The notes under the pieces: generated by a model
Database searches by the model: none
Told to the model about the DNA's origin: nothing
What the model saw: only the letters and a program-made list of their open reading frames with translations
Made by a program: the position numbers and the translations under genes
Part shown: piece after piece, positions 16,320-17,799 of the stretch
Position numbering within the stretch: the first letter of the stretch is position 1
Layout: each line of letters begins with the position of its first letter
Assembly (NCBI GenBank): GCA_029858605.1
Contig: JAOUET010000017.1
Coordinates: 1-17,799, forward strand
Origin: Coriobacteriia bacterium
Lineage (GTDB): Bacteria > Actinomycetota > Coriobacteriia > Anaerosomatales > JAENZW01
DNA: 17,799 nt
Reading direction: 5' to 3'

Positions 16320-16404
16320 GGGCAGATTCTAGCAGGAGAAAGGCTGCGCTATGCTTGTTCCCGAGAACCAGGCACAACCTGTCTTCGTCTGAAAGAAGGA
16401 CGCG
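16320..16404. promoter_or_regulatory. Divergent control region between tgt and the sigma factor gene
   Basis: Eighty-five bases separate the two starts. Leftward, TGC-TAGAAT (plus positions 16326-16334) is an extended -10 matching TATAAT at 5 of 6 positions; its last base is 7 bases from the A of the tgt ATG, so transcription would begin on the start codon. Rightward, a weaker TATGCT (16351-16356) and a small GTTC-N4-GAAC inverted repeat (16359-16370) lie before the sigma gene, whose AAGGA is 4 bases before its ATG. The inverted repeat could be a regulator or autoregulatory site; this is a guess. Confidence 0.4.
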
Positions 16405-16959
16405 ATGAGTCCTGCCGACCGCGCCGACGAGCGTACGCTCGTAGCAGCGGCACAGAACGGCGACGTCTCCGCATTCGAGATGCTGCTCCGTTCGCATGTG
16501 GACGCCGTATATGCGCACGGTCTGAGGTTCTTCGGTGATCCGGAAGCTGCGCAAGACGTCGTGCAGGAGGTATTCCTGAAGGTGTACCGCTCCATCGGGA
16601 CATATGACGGCAATGCCGCGTTCTCGACATGGCTCTTCCGAGTGGCTCGCAACGTGTGCCTGGACATGTTCCGGCAGAACCGCAGGAGACCGGTGCCGGT
16701 CGACCCCGTCGAACTAGCCGCGGGTTCCACCCCCGATCACGCGTCGAGCGTCCTTGACGGCGTCATGCTGGAGAAGGCCATCCGCGTACTGCAGCCCGAA
16801 GATCGCGACGCACTCAATGCAGTGTCGCTTTTCGGCATGTCGTACCAAGAAGCAGCCGAAGTGCTCGAAGTGCCGGTGGGCACCGTGAAATCCCGAGTCT
16901 TTCGCGCTAGACGCACGCTCGTCGCCGCGATGGGGGCACCGGGAGGTGACTCGCAGTGA
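16405..16959 (+). CDS. ECF-family RNA polymerase sigma factor (sigma-70 group 4)
   Basis: 184 residues, the usual size. ECF sigma factors direct RNA polymerase to stress or envelope promoters and are held by a partner anti-sigma. Region 2 covers ~22-92, with the DVVQEVFLKVY stretch (51-61) that binds the polymerase clamp and melts the -10 and FSTWLFRVARN (73-83). Region 4 covers ~120-172, with a helix-turn-helix (YQEAAEVLEVPVGTVKSRVFRARR, 147-170) for the -35. The linker between them is short and Pro-rich. The start ATG 16405 has AAGGA 4 bases upstream. The TGA overlaps the next gene's GTG, giving coupled production of a cognate pair. The closest match by eye is the SigW/SigE-like group, but the subfamily is not certain. 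Confidence 0.93.
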   Translation: MSPADRADERTLVAAAQNGDVSAFEMLLRSHVDAVYAHGLRFFGDPEAAQDVVQEVFLKVYRSIGTYDGNAAFSTWLFRVARNVCLDMFRQNRRRPVPVDPVELAAGSTPDHASSVLDGVMLEKAIRVLQPEDRDALNAVSLFGMSYQEAAEVLEVPVGTVKSRVFRARRTLVAAMGAPGGDSQ

Positions 16960-17799
16960 ACGAAGAATGCCTGGAGGCTCAGCGCATCATCTCCGAAGGC
17001 TACGACGGCGTGCCGATCGATCCCGGCGACATCCAACGCGCCCGCAAGCACTGCGCCGAGTGCCCCGAGTGCGCGACCTTCGTCACCACGATGGCAGCGA
17101 TTCGTCGCGTGCAACCCCCGGCAGCGCCGCCCAAGGTCGTGCAGAGCGCGATCGCGACTCTGAGAGCCGAGGCGGCAGCGCAGGCCGCAGCACAAGCCGC
17201 AGCGCAGGATGAGGCTGCCCGAGAAGGCGTTCCGGCGCCGGAGTGGGACCGAGCGATTCCCTTTCCGCCTGCAGAGGGTCGCGAGAAGGCCGCAGGGCGC
17301 CCGTCTCAGTCGCCCTGGTTTGCGTGGGGAGGTTGGGTCGCAGCAGCAGCAGCTGTCGTCCTGGTGATCGGGATCCTGACGGTCCAGGGCATCAACTACA
17401 TCGCGGGGGACAGTGAGGAAGATGCCGCGATCATGGTCGAAGCTGAGGATGCGGCAGCCCCCTTGAGCCAGGCCCCATCCGCAGGCAAGAGCTCCGAATC
17501 GCTACGCAGCGCTGAGGGGGCCGACTACATCACAGTCGACGGTCTCGTCTATCGGTACACAGGCCGCACGTCCAGTCTCGGATCCACGACTGCCACGGTC
17601 GGTTCCACCTTCAGTGGACTGGACACCGACTCGGCTCCCCAGCAGTACTCGGTCTCGTCCACCGGCGAGGACGCGCTGGTAATCATCACCGACAGCACTG
17701 CCTACGGATTCGAACTCGTCACTCGGAATCTGCGTGGCGCGACCTATGCGATGCAATCGCGTCCCGTGACCAGCTTTGGCCAGTGGCCGACGCTGCCCG
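16956..17799 (+). CDS. Zinc-finger membrane anti-sigma factor (partial, C-terminus outside window)
   Basis: The frame is open from GTG 16956 to the window edge, 281 residues shown. GGAGGTGA lies 6 bases before the GTG, and the GTG overlaps the sigma stop (GTGA). The N-terminal half has the zinc anti-sigma signature H32-x3-C36-x2-C39. An Ala/Gln-rich linker (~71-84) leads to a Pro-rich region, one membrane helix at ~123-150, and an external domain (~185 on) rich in Tyr, Thr and Ser. Family members bind and silence their ECF sigma in the cytoplasm and release it on envelope stress; the external half probably senses the signal. The order sigma then anti-sigma with a one-codon overlap fits a cognate pair. 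The function of the external domain is unknown. Confidence 0.85.
   Translation, partial: MNEECLEAQRIISEGYDGVPIDPGDIQRARKHCAECPECATFVTTMAAIRRVQPPAAPPKVVQSAIATLRAEAAAQAAAQAAAQDEAAREGVPAPEWDRAIPFPPAEGREKAAGRPSQSPWFAWGGWVAAAAAVVLVIGILTVQGINYIAGDSEEDAAIMVEAEDAAAPLSQAPSAGKSSESLRSAEGADYITVDGLVYRYTGRTSSLGSTTATVGSTFSGLDTDSAPQQYSVSSTGEDALVIITDSTAYGFELVTRNLRGATYAMQSRPVTSFGQWPTLP
17175..17207 (+). repeat. Short 12-base coding repeat, about 2.75 units
   Basis: Inside the anti-sigma gene, the 12-base unit GC(A)GC(G/A)CA(G/A)GCC is repeated in frame and encodes AAQA, giving the Ala/Gln-rich linker between the zinc finger and the membrane helix. Copies differ only at third positions. Such a tract can change length by slippage without breaking the frame. 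Confidence 0.7.

Noticed and set aside
15115..16554. A 479-codon reverse-strand frame overlapping tgt and the start of the sigma gene.
   Set aside because: It runs through tgt in another frame, is Arg-rich and low in domain character, and would cover both a well-supported tgt and the divergent promoter region.
1..17799. CRISPR arrays, tRNA or rRNA genes, insertion sequences.
   Set aside because: No regularly spaced repeats, no cloverleaf or ribosomal signatures and no transposase motifs were seen on either strand.

Overview
The window is GC-rich bacterial DNA that reads best as an anaerobic Actinomycetota (Coriobacteriia/Anaerosomatales-like). This rests on GC-rich codon use, TTG/GTG starts, and a packed block tgt - yajC - HD protein - secD - secF - recJ - rel - metallo-hydrolase, which resembles the order I recall from Coriobacteriia and Clostridia. 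The taxonomic guess is inference; there is no rRNA here.

Layout. 16956-17799 (+, runs off the right edge) and 16405-16959 (+) are an anti-sigma factor and an ECF sigma factor whose stop and start overlap. An 85-base divergent region separates them from a long leftward series: tgt (16319-15198), yajC (15058-14762), an HD-domain protein (14769-14092), secD (14047-12440), secF (12453-11539), a very large recJ-type gene (11458-7817), bifunctional rel (7797-5587) and a GloB/YcbL-like metallo-beta-lactamase-fold hydrolase (5583-4960). Most of these genes overlap or lie within 60 bases of each other. They cover queuosine tRNA modification, the Sec translocon accessory complex, single-strand DNA processing and (p)ppGpp signalling. 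A hairpin at 4904-4930 probably ends the series.

A 259-base control region (4701-4959) then leads into a second leftward unit: a TPR protein (4700-4032) and a giant exported multiheme c-type cytochrome (3930 to beyond position 1). The cytochrome has a signal peptide, two tandem copies of a ~375-residue Ig-like module, a fibronectin type III-like domain and six CXXCH haem sites before the window ends. The control region holds a perfect CRP-type palindrome (TGTGA-N6-TCACA) centred 61.5 bases upstream of the start site implied by an extended -10 element, so the cytochrome unit may be under CRP/FNR-family control.

Most notable features: (1) the recJ gene encodes one polypeptide joining a complete RecJ nuclease, a HIRAN domain and a RecQ-like helicase with its own winged-helix-like tail; (2) the modular cytochrome with its CRP-like operator, placed where the housekeeping gene order appears to break off. 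No CRISPR array, tRNA, rRNA or insertion sequence was seen, and no stretch above 300 bases lacks a gene.
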